In this document: positions 8,383-16,903 of the stretch, piece by piece
Layout of the letters: each line of letters starts with the position of its first letter
Numbering within the stretch: the stretch's first letter is position 1
From: Devosia sp.
GTDB lineage: Bacteria > Pseudomonadota > Alphaproteobacteria > Rhizobiales > Devosiaceae
Assembly: GCF_028290625.1 (NCBI RefSeq)
Contig: NZ_JAQGJM010000001.1
Coordinates: forward strand, 124,001 to 188,000
DNA length: 64,000 bases
Direction: 5' to 3'
Made by a program: the position numbers and the translations under genes
Notes under the pieces: generated by a model
The model's input: only the letters and a program-made list of their open reading frames with translations
What the model was told of the DNA's origin: nothing
Database searches by the model: none

Positions 8383-9353
8383 GCGACATCGCTCCGCTGC
8401 GGCATGCGTTCGGCCCGCCACCAGGACACCAGGTCTGCCATGCCCTCCTCGATGGAAATCTCGGCTCGGAAGCCAATCTCGCGTTCGGCCTTTTCGGTCG
8501 ACGCCAGGCGCCGGGCGACCGGATTGACCTTGCGGGCGGCTTCGTGGATCGGCGTGAGGGAAGAGCCCATGACACCGAGCAGGATGCGCGCGAGGTCGCT
8601 GAGGCTGGTCTCGGTTCCGCTCGCCACATTGAACACGGCGTCGGATGCGCTCGACTTTGCCGCGAGCACGTTGGCACGGGCAATATCGCGCACATGCACA
8701 AAGTCCATGGTCTGCGTGCCATCGCCCATGATGATCGGGGGCAAGCCTGCGGCGATGCGCTCCATCCAGCGGATCAGCACCTCGGTATAGGCGCCGTAGA
8801 CATCCATGCGTGGCCCATAGACGTTGAAATAGCGCAACGCCACGTAATCGAGGCCGTACATTTCGTTGAAGCTGCGGAGCAGGGTCTCGTTATAGGTCTT
8901 GGCGGCGCCATAGATGGTGCGGTTGTTATAAGGATGGTGCTGTTCGGTGGTGGGGAAGACGTCGGCCGCACCCAGCACCGAGGCCGAAGAGGCAGCCACT
9001 AGCCTTTTGACCTTGGCGGCGACGGCCGCTTCCAGCACATTGAAAGTGCCGGTGGCCAGCACGTCATGAGCCAGGCGTGGGTCCTCGGCGCATTGGGTGA
9101 TGCGGATGGCGGCTTGGTGAAAGACGATATCGATCCCCGCCATGGTCTTGGCCAGCAGGTCGATGTCGCGGATGTCGCCGGTGACAATAGTGATGGGCGC
9201 AATGGCCTGGGCCGCGGCAAGGTTTTCCAGCCGGCCGCGCACGAAATTATCGTACACGACAATCTCGGCGGGCGCGTCAGCGGCCACCAGGTCGGCGATG
9301 TGCGAGCCGATCAGGCCCGCTCCACCGGTGATGAGTATCCGCTTGCCTTGCAT
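8379..9353 (-). CDS. NAD-dependent nucleotide-sugar epimerase/dehydratase (extended SDR)
   Basis: This 324-residue protein carries the Rossmann motif TGGAGLIG at residues 9-16, serines 123-126 (ASSAS) and the catalytic pair Tyr149/Lys153 in YGAAK. RYFNVYGPRM is typical of GalE/WbpP-like enzymes acting on UDP-sugars. It could be a C4-epimerase or dehydratase feeding the following aminotransferase. It overlaps that gene by four bases (ATGA) and lies 30 bases after the hexapeptide transferase gene. The family is certain; the substrate is not. Confidence 0.8.
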   Translation of the reverse strand: MQGKRILITGGAGLIGSHIADLVAADAPAEIVVYDNFVRGRLENLAAAQAIAPITIVTGDIRDIDLLAKTMAGIDIVFHQAAIRITQCAEDPRLAHDVLATGTFNVLEAAVAAKVKRLVAASSASVLGAADVFPTTEQHHPYNNRTIYGAAKTYNETLLRSFNEMYGLDYVALRYFNVYGPRMDVYGAYTEVLIRWMERIAAGLPPIIMGDGTQTMDFVHVRDIARANVLAAKSSASDAVFNVASGTETSLSDLARILLGVMGSSLTPIHEAARKVNPVARRLASTEKAEREIGFRAEISIEEGMADLVSWWRAERMPQRSDVA

Positions 9354-9383
9354 GACATGTGTCCTTTCTTATCGGGTAGGGCG

Positions 9384-10070
9384 TTACTTGGCGTCCTTGC
9401 GGTGACGCAGCACGCGGGCCGGCACTCCGGCCGCTATCGCGTAGGCGGGAATATCGGTGGTCACCACGGCCCCGGCGCCGATAATGGCGCCCTCGCCGAT
9501 GCTGACGCCGGGCAGGATGGTGGCATTGGTGCCGATATCGGCGCCGGCCCCGATGCGAACCGGCTTGATTTCCAGATCGGTGGTGATGACCGGCTCGCTG
9601 ACCGGCATGCCGGTGTGTTGCGAACCCAGCACTTTGGCGCCGGGACCCCAGCCCACATAGTCTCCCAGGATGAGGTTGCGGGCGTCGAAATAGGCGTGCG
9701 GACCAATCCACACATGATCGCCGATGATGCAGGTGCCATCATGCCGGCCCTGGATATAGGCGCCGGTGCCGATGAACACATTGGCGCCGATCTCGAAGGT
9801 TTCGATATTGCGGAAACCAGCCTGGCTACCAACCTGCAGGCCGGAGCCGCAGCTCCTGGCGGCGGTTTTCCAGATCGCCCGGCGCATCAGGGCATCGAGC
9901 TTGCCCTCGCCGACGGCAAAGCGGGCATAAACGTCCTGCAGCGAGTCGGTGCCATAATTGCTTGCCAACCAGTCGGCCAGGCCATCCTCGAATTGCGGAT
10001 CGTCCGCGATGGCGCGGCGCCCGTGGATCGAGGTGGTCCGGCGGCCGGTTTCGATCGATTCAACTGACAT
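9384..10070 (-). CDS. Hexapeptide-repeat (left-handed beta-helix) acyltransferase
   Basis: The protein has about 228 residues. After a helical N-terminus, repeated [LIV]-G-x-x hexapeptides run from about residue 85 to the end (IGANVFIGTGAY, IGDHVWIGPHAYF, IGAGADIGTNATILPGVSIG). It ends with the GAGAVVTTDIPAYAIAAGVPA motif of sugar O- or N-acetyltransferases. The acceptor may be the amino group made in this operon or an EPS hydroxyl. ATG at 10070 is preferred because AGCAGG lies seven bases upstream; ATG at 10076 is also in frame. Either overlaps the preceding aminotransferase gene. Confidence 0.8.
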   Translation of the reverse strand: MSVESIETGRRTTSIHGRRAIADDPQFEDGLADWLASNYGTDSLQDVYARFAVGEGKLDALMRRAIWKTAARSCGSGLQVGSQAGFRNIETFEIGANVFIGTGAYIQGRHDGTCIIGDHVWIGPHAYFDARNLILGDYVGWGPGAKVLGSQHTGMPVSEPVITTDLEIKPVRIGAGADIGTNATILPGVSIGEGAIIGAGAVVTTDIPAYAIAAGVPARVLRHRKDAK

Positions 10071-11163
10071 AGGCATCCTGCTTTACGAGTTCGGCGACAA
10101 TCTCCACGTCTCGCAGACTGAGCTCCGGGTAAAGCGGGAGCGAAAGCACGCTGTTGGCGGCAGCCTCCGCGGCGGGGAAATCGCCGGGTCCATGACCCAG
10201 ATCCGCGTAGGCGGGCTGCAGGTGCACCGGGATGGGGTAGTGCAGGCCGGTCTCGACGCCTTCCGCCAGCAGGAACTTTTGCAACTGGCCGCGGTCACGC
10301 GTGCGCACGGCGAAGACGTGCCAGACATGACGGCGACCGTGCGCTTCCCGTGGAACCTCGACGGGTGCATGCGCCAGCAGGCTGGTATAGAGCCGTGCCC
10401 GTGTACGGCGGGCTTCGGTCCAGGCCTCAAGATGGCGCAGCTTGACCCGCAGAATGGCGCCCTGGATGGCATCCATGCGGTAATTATAGCCCTGCGTCAC
10501 ATGGTGATAGCGCCGATCCTGGCCCCAATCGCGCAGCATGCGCATCTGCTGGGCCTGTTTGTCGTCGCCGGTGACGATGATGCCACCCTCGCCACACGCC
10601 CCCAGGTTCTTGCCCGGATAAAAGCTGAAGCAGCCGGAGATTCCCAAGCTGCCAGCGCGTTGGCCCCCGTAGGTCGCTCCGTGCGCCTGGCACGCATCCT
10701 CGATAACCGCCAGGCCATGCTTGGCCGCAATTTGCAGGATCGGGTCCATATCGGCCATCTGGCCATAGAGATGAACGGGAACGATGGCCCGGGTCCGCGG
10801 CGTGATGGCCCGCTCGATCTGGTTTGCATCGATGTTGAAAGTCACGGGATCGATATCGACGAAAACCGGCCGTGCCCCGATATAGCTGATGGCGGCTGCA
10901 GTTGCCACGAAGGTGAAGGGGGTGGTGATAACCTCATCGCCCGGCCCCACGCCGGCGGCGATCAAGGACAGATGCAGCGCACTGGTGCCGGTATTGACCG
11001 CAATGGCATGGCGGGTGCCGCAATAGGCGGCGAACTCTTCTTCGAGCGCGGCCACTTCCTCGCCGAGCACATAGCGGCCGGACCGGAGCACCTTGAGCGC
11101 GGCGGCCTCCAGCTCGGGCTGGATCGTGGCATACTGCGCCTTGATATCGAGAAACGGGATCAT
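10060..11163 (-). CDS. DegT/DnrJ/EryC1/StrS aminotransferase, WbpE/GnnB-like (second)
   Basis: This 367-residue PLP enzyme has Lys185 in FSFYPGKNLGACGEGG and Asp156 in VIEDACQAHGA. The GKNLGACGEGG form and the short length are typical of WbpE/WlbC/GnnB/QdtB-type enzymes that aminate a 3-keto sugar nucleotide. It follows a Gfo/Idh-type dehydrogenase with a four-base overlap, the standard pair that makes 3-amino-3-deoxy sugars: the dehydrogenase oxidises C3 and this enzyme adds the amino group from glutamate. The enzyme class is firmly supported; the C3 position is inferred from the pairing. Confidence 0.85.
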   Translation of the reverse strand: MIPFLDIKAQYATIQPELEAAALKVLRSGRYVLGEEVAALEEEFAAYCGTRHAIAVNTGTSALHLSLIAAGVGPGDEVITTPFTFVATAAAISYIGARPVFVDIDPVTFNIDANQIERAITPRTRAIVPVHLYGQMADMDPILQIAAKHGLAVIEDACQAHGATYGGQRAGSLGISGCFSFYPGKNLGACGEGGIIVTGDDKQAQQMRMLRDWGQDRRYHHVTQGYNYRMDAIQGAILRVKLRHLEAWTEARRTRARLYTSLLAHAPVEVPREAHGRRHVWHVFAVRTRDRGQLQKFLLAEGVETGLHYPIPVHLQPAYADLGHGPGDFPAAEAAANSVLSLPLYPELSLRDVEIVAELVKQDAYVS

Positions 11164-12197
11164 GCGAGAACGCGCTCCTTGGGGAGTTCAACCAGGTTGC
11201 CGCCTTGCGCCATCGAACGACTGGCCGCTTCCAGAATGCGCACCACACGCAGGCCGGCCTCGCCATTGGCGGTGGGCTGAGTGCCCTGCTCGACGCAGCC
11301 AATGAATTCGGCGAGTTCGGAGCCGAGCGCCTCGGTTACGTTGAGCTGAGGCGCGTACATGTCGCCGGTGCGATAGCCGATGCGCATCTGGTTCTTCCGC
11401 TCGCCCGCCTGAGGCGCCATGGGATCCAGCGTGATGCCGCTGTCGTAGATCTTGATCTTTTCGCTGGGCTCGAGATCGTCATAGACGACCATCTTGTTGC
11501 TCCCACCCACCAGGGTACGCCGGATCTTGACCGGAGCGAGCCAGTTGACGTGCACATGGGCGATGAGCTTGCAGTCGAAATGCAGGTTCAGATAGGCAAT
11601 GTTCTCGGGCGAGCCGGCAACGTGCGACATGCCGATGGCCGAGACGGCGCGCGGACGCTCGTTGAGTACGAAATCCATGATCGACAGGTCGTGTACCGCC
11701 AGGTCCCACATCACGCTGACATCGTGCTGGAACAGGCCCAAATTGACCCGGACGGAGTCGTAATAGTAGACGTCGCCTAAATCCTTGCGGATCACGTCGC
11801 GCAGTTTCTTGACCGCCCCGGTGTGGATGAAGGTGTGGTCGACGGCCACGGTCAGCCCACGCCGGTCGGCCTCCTCGATCAGGCGTTCCGCCTGTTCTGC
11901 AGTGGAGGTGATGGGCTTTTCGACGAACACGCTCTTGCCGGCGCGCAATGCGCGCATGGCCAGGTTGAAATGGGTCGAGACGGGGGTAGCTATCGCCACC
12001 GCGTGAACCTTGGGGTCGTTCAGCACCGCCTCGAAGTCTTCGGTGATCTGCACGGCCGGGTAACGGGTGCGCAGCCGGGCCAGCCGCTCGGTCTGCAGGT
12101 CGCAGACCCAACGAAGATCGACATTTGGGATGTCCGAGAAGTTGCGGACGAGATTTGGCCCCCAATAGCCGTAGCCGATAACGCCGACGCCGATCAT
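11160..12197 (-). CDS. Gfo/Idh/MocA dehydrogenase, WlbA/WbpB/GnnA-like
   Basis: The 345-residue protein has an N-terminal Rossmann fold with GVIGYGYWGPN (residues 5-15), the EKP motif in FVEKPIT that holds the cofactor/substrate lysine, and the C-terminal motif MWDLAVHDLSIM with the conserved Asp/His. It is the type that oxidises C3 of UDP-GlcNAc (GnnA) or UDP-GlcNAcA (WlbA/WbpB). It sits between a WbpD-like acetyltransferase and a WbpE-like aminotransferase, sharing ATGA overlaps with both. Together they indicate a 2,3-diamino sugar. Which UDP-sugar is used cannot be told from sequence. Confidence 0.82.
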   Translation of the reverse strand: MIGVGVIGYGYWGPNLVRNFSDIPNVDLRWVCDLQTERLARLRTRYPAVQITEDFEAVLNDPKVHAVAIATPVSTHFNLAMRALRAGKSVFVEKPITSTAEQAERLIEEADRRGLTVAVDHTFIHTGAVKKLRDVIRKDLGDVYYYDSVRVNLGLFQHDVSVMWDLAVHDLSIMDFVLNERPRAVSAIGMSHVAGSPENIAYLNLHFDCKLIAHVHVNWLAPVKIRRTLVGGSNKMVVYDDLEPSEKIKIYDSGITLDPMAPQAGERKNQMRIGYRTGDMYAPQLNVTEALGSELAEFIGCVEQGTQPTANGEAGLRVVRILEAASRSMAQGGNLVELPKERVLA

Positions 12198-12691
12198 TGA
12201 TGCAGCCTTTCATGTTGCGGAAGCGAGGAATTGGCGGACGGGAGCACTCGAGCGGGAACGCCCGCCACCACGGCGCCCGCCGGCACGTCGCGCGTGACCA
12301 CCGCGCCGGCGCCCACCAGGGCGCCCTCGCCGATCGTCAGGCCGGGAAGAATGGTGGCATTACTGCCGATGGAGGCATTGGCCCGCACGATCGTGGGCAC
12401 GACGGCCCAATCGTCGCTGCCCTGCAGCTCGCCATCGTCGTTGGTTGCCCTTGGATAAATGTCGTTGGTGAACATCACGCCGTGGCCGATGAACACCCCA
12501 TCCTCGATGGTGACGCCCTCGCAGATAAAGCTGTGGCTGGAAATCTTGCAGTTGCGCCCGATCGAGACGTTCTTTTGAACCTCCACAAAGGCGCCGATCC
12601 GGCTGCCTGGGCCGATCGAACAGTCGTACAAGTTGACGAGCTCAGGCTGGTGGATCACCACCCCTTCGCCCAGCGAGACCCGCTTCAACAT
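12194..12691 (-). CDS. WbpD-like UDP-sugar 3-N-acetyltransferase
   Basis: This 165-residue left-handed beta-helix protein has near-continuous hexapeptide repeats (CSIGPGSRIGAFVEV, CKISSHSFICEGVTIEDG) and the HGVMFTNDIYPRA loop characteristic of WbpD/WlbB enzymes, which acetylate the 3-amino group of UDP-2-acetamido-3-amino sugars. It closes with the usual GAGAVVTRDVPAGAVVAGVPA. It is the first gene of the operon and overlaps the dehydrogenase gene by four bases. The WbpD/B/E-like order of the first three genes is the best pathway evidence in the operon. Confidence 0.82.
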   Translation of the reverse strand: MLKRVSLGEGVVIHQPELVNLYDCSIGPGSRIGAFVEVQKNVSIGRNCKISSHSFICEGVTIEDGVFIGHGVMFTNDIYPRATNDDGELQGSDDWAVVPTIVRANASIGSNATILPGLTIGEGALVGAGAVVTRDVPAGAVVAGVPARVLPSANSSLPQHERLHQ

Positions 12692-13050
12692 CGGTTACCC
12701 CTGGAATAAGAGCCGGCCTCCGCAAGGCGAAGGTATTGGCCTAGGGTGAAGCTAGCAGGGCCAGTGATCGCGGCAATTTCCCAATCGAGCTATGGAGTTA
12801 CCTCCCTTTCAGGGGCATGGCGGGAAGTTGCGTGCCAAGAACTATGGGGCAGCCGGCCGGTATAGCTATTTCGATGTATTCAGATCCATCAAACGTTCCA
12901 TTCTGTTGAGTTAAAACGTCTGGTGAAGCAGTCAGAATGACACGAATTGTGAAAACTCGATTCTGGGGATAACTGTCCTCATTTGGGACAAGTTTTTGGA
13001 TTTTATGGCGCCCGTTCGGCGCGGCGGCGTCAGCGCTAAAGAGGCCAACT
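12692..13050. promoter_or_regulatory. Divergent intergenic region, amino-sugar operon / first secretion pair
   Basis: This 359-base AT-richer gap lies between divergent operons and should hold both promoters. A dyad TGTCC-N7-GGACA at 12974-12990 lies 61 bases before the secretion ATPase start and could be an operator. A short minus-strand open frame inside it has no recognisable features and is not called. Confidence 0.4.
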
Positions 13051-14769
13051 TTGAACACAATGCATCACGGGACCGGCGCCAGGCCGGTGGGCGAGCTGCT
13101 TCGCCTGGTACGCGGTCCCATCGGCGTGCTTTTTGCGCTCAGCGTCACCTCCAACCTGCTCATGCTGACCGGCTCGGTCTTCATGCTGCAAGTTTATGAC
13201 CGGGTGCTGCCAAGCCGTTCAATCCCGACCCTCGTGGCGCTGACCGGCCTGATCGTGATCCTCTATTGCATGTATGCGATGATCGAGTGGATCCGCTCGC
13301 GCATGGCCGGCCGGCTTGGCGGGCTGATCCATGATCGGTTCGCCGAAGCGCTGTTTCCCGCGACCGTGCGGATGAAGTTGGCCGGCGGCCATGGTGCGCG
13401 AGCCAATCCCATCCACGATCTGGATACGGTGCGGCTGTTCATCGCCGGCCCTGGGGCGATTTCACTGCTCGACGTGCCGTGGGTGCCACTCTATCTGGGG
13501 CTGGCATTCATGTTGCACCCGTGGCTGGGCGCCTTTGCGCTCGGCGGCGGTGTCTTGATCGCCGTGCTCCTGATCATCAACGAATTGCATTCACGCCGGC
13601 CGGCGCTCGCAACCACGGCGGCCGCAAACGAACGTGCATCGCTGGCCAACGATGCCGAAACCAATGCGGAATCCATCATTGCCATGGGTATGCTGGGCGC
13701 CGTTACGCGCCGCTGGGGCAAGGTGGCCGATAACCTCGCCCGCACGCAGCAGCGTTCAGCGGATCGCACGGCGTTTTATGGCTCGATCACCAAGGGCGTC
13801 CGCTATCTGCTGCAATCGGCAGTTCTGGCGCTGGGCGCGTACCTCGTTATTCAAGGGCAAGCGACCGGCGGCTTGATGATCGCCGCATCGATCCTCACCT
13901 CACGCGCCCTGGCTCCGATCGAGCAAGTGGTCATGCAGTGGCGTGGTTTCGTCAATGCCCGGCAGGCGGCCGCCCGTCTCACGCATGTCTTGGAACTCGC
14001 TGAAATGCCCATGCGTCCAACGCAATTGCCGCTGCCCACCAACCGGCTGAACGTGGAAGAATTGGCAACAGGCATCGATCCGCAACGCGGATTGGTCGTG
14101 CACGACGTCAGTTTCGAGCTCGTCGCGGGAGACGGGCTTGGGATCATCGGCCTTTCAGGCTCCGGCAAGTCCTCGATCGCCCGGGCGCTGGTGGGCGTCT
14201 GGCCGGTTTTGCGCGGCGCCGTACGCCTCGATGGCTCACAAATCTCCCATTTCGACCCCGTCGAGCTTGGCGGGGCCGTTGGCTATCTGCCCCAGGCGGT
14301 GGAATTGCTGGATGGCACAATTGCCGAAAATATCGGGCGCTTCAGTCCGCGGCACGATACCGAGGCGATCCTCAAGGCCGCTAAAGCCGCGCGCGTGCAC
14401 GACTTCATCATCACGCTGCCCAATGGCTATGAAACCCGTATTGGGACAAATGGCTCGGACCTCTCATCAGGGCAGCGGCAGCGCATCGGGCTTGCAAGGG
14501 CGCTTTATGGCGATCCGTTCCTGATCGTGCTCGACGAGCCCAATTCCAACCTCGACATGGAAGGCGACCAGGCGTTGACCGAGGCGATTGGCGATGCACG
14601 CTCGCGCGGCGCAATCGTGGTGGTGGTGGCTCATCGCCCCAGCGCGATCGCGGCAATCAACAAGCTGCTGTTCATGCGCGATGGTCGCCAGGTGGCCTTC
14701 GGCAATAAGGATTCCGTGCTGCACCAGATAGCTATTCCTCAGACGATCGTCAGGACACAGAGTGCTTAA
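13051..14769 (+). CDS. prsD: Type I secretion ABC transporter (PrtD/PrsD family)
   Basis: The protein has 572 residues: an exporter membrane domain of about 320 residues without a C39 or C39-like domain, then an ATPase with Walker A GLSGSGKS (367-374), signature LSSGQ (471-475) and Walker B LIVLDEP (491-497). The family exports RTX proteins without signal peptides. The start is TTG at 13051: AAAGAGG lies six bases upstream, whereas the next in-frame ATG (13060) is too far from it. It is followed with an eight-base overlap by its adaptor gene. The RTX beta-helix protein eight kilobases away is the obvious candidate substrate, as in rhizobial PrsDE. No TolC-like gene is nearby. Confidence 0.85.
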   Translation: MNTMHHGTGARPVGELLRLVRGPIGVLFALSVTSNLLMLTGSVFMLQVYDRVLPSRSIPTLVALTGLIVILYCMYAMIEWIRSRMAGRLGGLIHDRFAEALFPATVRMKLAGGHGARANPIHDLDTVRLFIAGPGAISLLDVPWVPLYLGLAFMLHPWLGAFALGGGVLIAVLLIINELHSRRPALATTAAANERASLANDAETNAESIIAMGMLGAVTRRWGKVADNLARTQQRSADRTAFYGSITKGVRYLLQSAVLALGAYLVIQGQATGGLMIAASILTSRALAPIEQVVMQWRGFVNARQAAARLTHVLELAEMPMRPTQLPLPTNRLNVEELATGIDPQRGLVVHDVSFELVAGDGLGIIGLSGSGKSSIARALVGVWPVLRGAVRLDGSQISHFDPVELGGAVGYLPQAVELLDGTIAENIGRFSPRHDTEAILKAAKAARVHDFIITLPNGYETRIGTNGSDLSSGQRQRIGLARALYGDPFLIVLDEPNSNLDMEGDQALTEAIGDARSRGAIVVVVAHRPSAIAAINKLLFMRDGRQVAFGNKDSVLHQIAIPQTIVRTQSA

Positions 14770-16111
14770 GGCAGTGAACGCGAACGCGCGCCTCGCGGTG
14801 ATCCCGAAGGGCATTGATGGTAGCATTGGCAGTTTGCGCCGGCATGCCCTGCTCGGCGTAGGCATCATGGTCGCGCTGTTTCTGGGTCTCGGCGGCTGGT
14901 CGGCCACCACGTGGGTGGAAGGCGCGGTGATCGCCAATGGCGTGGTGGTTGCCGAGGGCGGCTCGCGCAAGGTGCAGCATTCCGAAGGCGGCATCGTGCG
15001 GCAGATCATGGTGCGCAATAACCAGCATGTGGAAGCCGGCCAGGTCCTGTTGACGCTTGATGACGTGTCGGTGCGGGCCGAACTCGAGGTCATCCTGACC
15101 CAGTTGCGCGAGGGGCTGGGCACCCAGTCGCGGCTGACCGCGGAGAGCACCGGCGATACGGTCATGTATGTTCCCACTGTTGCTGCCGATTGGCCACGTG
15201 ATCCCAAGCTATCGGTCGTAATGGGCCAGCAGCAGCGTCTGCGCCAGTCGCGCAAGGTCTCGATGGAAAACGAAGTGGCCCGGCTCAATCAGCTGGTCGA
15301 AGAAAAGCACTCGCTCATCGACGGATACAATGCGCAGTTGAAAGCCTACAACGACCAGCTCGTCGTGGTGCGCGATGAGCTGACGCAGCTCACCACGCTG
15401 CACACCCAGGAGCTGATTTCCAGCCAGCGTCTCAATGAAATGAAACGCAACGAGGCCGAGCTGGCCGGCCAGGCCGCCAGCATTCAGGCTTCTGTCTCGG
15501 CAACGGAAAGCTCGATTTCGGAACTCAAGATGCAGGGTGACCAAGTGGTCAGCGACTTCCGCTCCGAGGCGCTGACGCAACTGCAGACAGTGTCCCAGAC
15601 GGTCGCGGAGCTCATGCAGCGCATGATCGCAGCGGAGTCCAGATTGAAGCGCCTCGAAATCCTTGCGCCCATTACCGGGACCGTGCACGAGTCGGTGGTG
15701 CAAACAGTGGGGGGCGTGGTCGCGCCGGGCGACACGCTGATGTTCATCGTGCCGCAGGAAGACCATCTGCTGGTGGATATGCGCGTGAGCCCCATGGAGA
15801 TCAGCAAGCTTTCCGTCGGACAGGCGGCCGACGTGCGCCTCCTGAACTACGACGCCAAGACCACATTGGACCTGGTGGGCAGTGTCGAGACGATCTCGCC
15901 GGACCTGGTGCAGGACGTGGCGACGGGTACGCAGTACTTTTCGGTCCGCGTGGACATCGCCGATAGCGAGCTTGGCAAGCTGCCCAAAGGGGCCGCGCTG
16001 GTGCCCGGCATGCCGGCAGAGAGCTTTTTCCGCACCGGCGAGCGTACCGTGTGGTCCTATATCATCGGGCCAATCGAGCAGCGGTTCAGCCACGCGTTCC
16101 GCGAGAACTGA
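14762..16111 (+). CDS. prsE: Type I secretion periplasmic adaptor (HlyD/PrtE/PrsE family)
   Basis: This 449-residue protein has a cytoplasmic N-terminus, one membrane segment at about residues 35-57, then a barrel/lipoyl strand region (NGVVVAEGGSRKVQHSEGG), a long alpha-helical hairpin (about 110-290) and the returning half with LAPITGTVHESVVQTVGGVV. It would bridge the inner-membrane ATPase and an outer-membrane TolC channel. The GTG start overlaps the end of the transporter gene by eight bases, indicating translational coupling. It ends three bases before the convergent kinase-like gene. Confidence 0.85.
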   Translation: MLKAVNANARLAVIPKGIDGSIGSLRRHALLGVGIMVALFLGLGGWSATTWVEGAVIANGVVVAEGGSRKVQHSEGGIVRQIMVRNNQHVEAGQVLLTLDDVSVRAELEVILTQLREGLGTQSRLTAESTGDTVMYVPTVAADWPRDPKLSVVMGQQQRLRQSRKVSMENEVARLNQLVEEKHSLIDGYNAQLKAYNDQLVVVRDELTQLTTLHTQELISSQRLNEMKRNEAELAGQAASIQASVSATESSISELKMQGDQVVSDFRSEALTQLQTVSQTVAELMQRMIAAESRLKRLEILAPITGTVHESVVQTVGGVVAPGDTLMFIVPQEDHLLVDMRVSPMEISKLSVGQAADVRLLNYDAKTTLDLVGSVETISPDLVQDVATGTQYFSVRVDIADSELGKLPKGAALVPGMPAESFFRTGERTVWSYIIGPIEQRFSHAFREN

Positions 16112-16114
16112 GCG

Positions 16115-16894
16115 TCATAGCTGGAAGTTGATGTTCTGCTCGGTCTTGTAGCGGCATTTATTGAGCACGACACCCAGCAGCCTGGTGCGCGCTTGCAGTT
16201 CGCGCTCGCTGGCGTCGATATCGCTGACCGTGTCGTATTCGGCGCCAACGACCAGCAGGGTGGTGTCCACCAATGGCAGCATGCCCAGGCAGTCGTCGCT
16301 TTCGAGCAGCGAAGGCAGATTGTAGATGACGATATCGGCCTTGAGTTCGTCGCGCACGCGCCCCAGCATGTGGGCCGTGTTTTGACTATGCAGCAGTTCG
16401 GCCGGATAGCTGCTGGCGTCGGGACTGGCGCCGATCGCCAGATTGTCGCCGAGCCGGACGAAGAAGTCCTGGACGAGGCATTCGCCCTGCAAAAACTGAG
16501 CTGTGGTATGGCGCCCGGTATGCGCAAATAGGGAGGCGATGCGCGGGCGGCGCAGGTCGAGATCGACGATGGCGACACGGACCTTGGCGTGCTTGGTCAG
16601 GCTGATTGCCAGATTGGCGGCGACGGTTGCCTTGCCGCTGCCGGCCGTCGGCGAGGTGATGCCCAGGGTTGTCCAGTGCTGGTCGAGCGCATCCTTTAGG
16701 AGTTTGGTCCGCATGATGTCGAAGGCAAGCGCGGCGGGATGGCGGCGCTGGAACGAGACGATGCGTCGTTTTGCCATCAACCGAGGGTCAACCGGCAGCG
16801 CCGTCATGGCTGCCCATATAGCAGGATTTGGGGCGACCTGCTTGATCTGAACGTTGACGGTTTCCCGCGTGGCAGGCTCGGTTACGACGATCAT
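16115..16894 (-). CDS. BY-kinase-like (CpsD/ExoP C-terminal-type) protein with altered Walker motifs
   Basis: The 259-residue protein matches the ATPase half of Wzc/ExoP co-polymerases: FDIMRTKLLKDAL, Walker A region SPTAGSGKAT (81-90), Walker A' VAIVDLDLRRPRIASLF and a downstream ADIVIYNLPS where Walker B is expected. Two key residues differ. The Ser/Thr after the P-loop lysine is Ala89, and the Walker B Asp is Asn192. No tyrosine cluster is present at the C-terminus. It is probably a regulatory partner of the adjacent GumC-like protein rather than an active tyrosine kinase; that is inference. It lies nine bases downstream of that gene on the same strand. Confidence 0.75.
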   Translation of the reverse strand: MIVVTEPATRETVNVQIKQVAPNPAIWAAMTALPVDPRLMAKRRIVSFQRRHPAALAFDIMRTKLLKDALDQHWTTLGITSPTAGSGKATVAANLAISLTKHAKVRVAIVDLDLRRPRIASLFAHTGRHTTAQFLQGECLVQDFFVRLGDNLAIGASPDASSYPAELLHSQNTAHMLGRVRDELKADIVIYNLPSLLESDDCLGMLPLVDTTLLVVGAEYDTVSDIDASERELQARTRLLGVVLNKCRYKTEQNINFQL

Positions 16895-16903
16895 GGCAGG
16901 GCC

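Noticed and set aside
7315-8790. 491-codon plus-strand frame
   Set aside because: It runs opposite to the aminotransferase and SDR genes, both of which have complete catalytic motifs.
12798-13058. 86-codon minus-strand frame in the divergent gap
   Set aside because: No ribosome-binding site or known motif, and it overlaps the start of the secretion ATPase gene; more likely promoter DNA.
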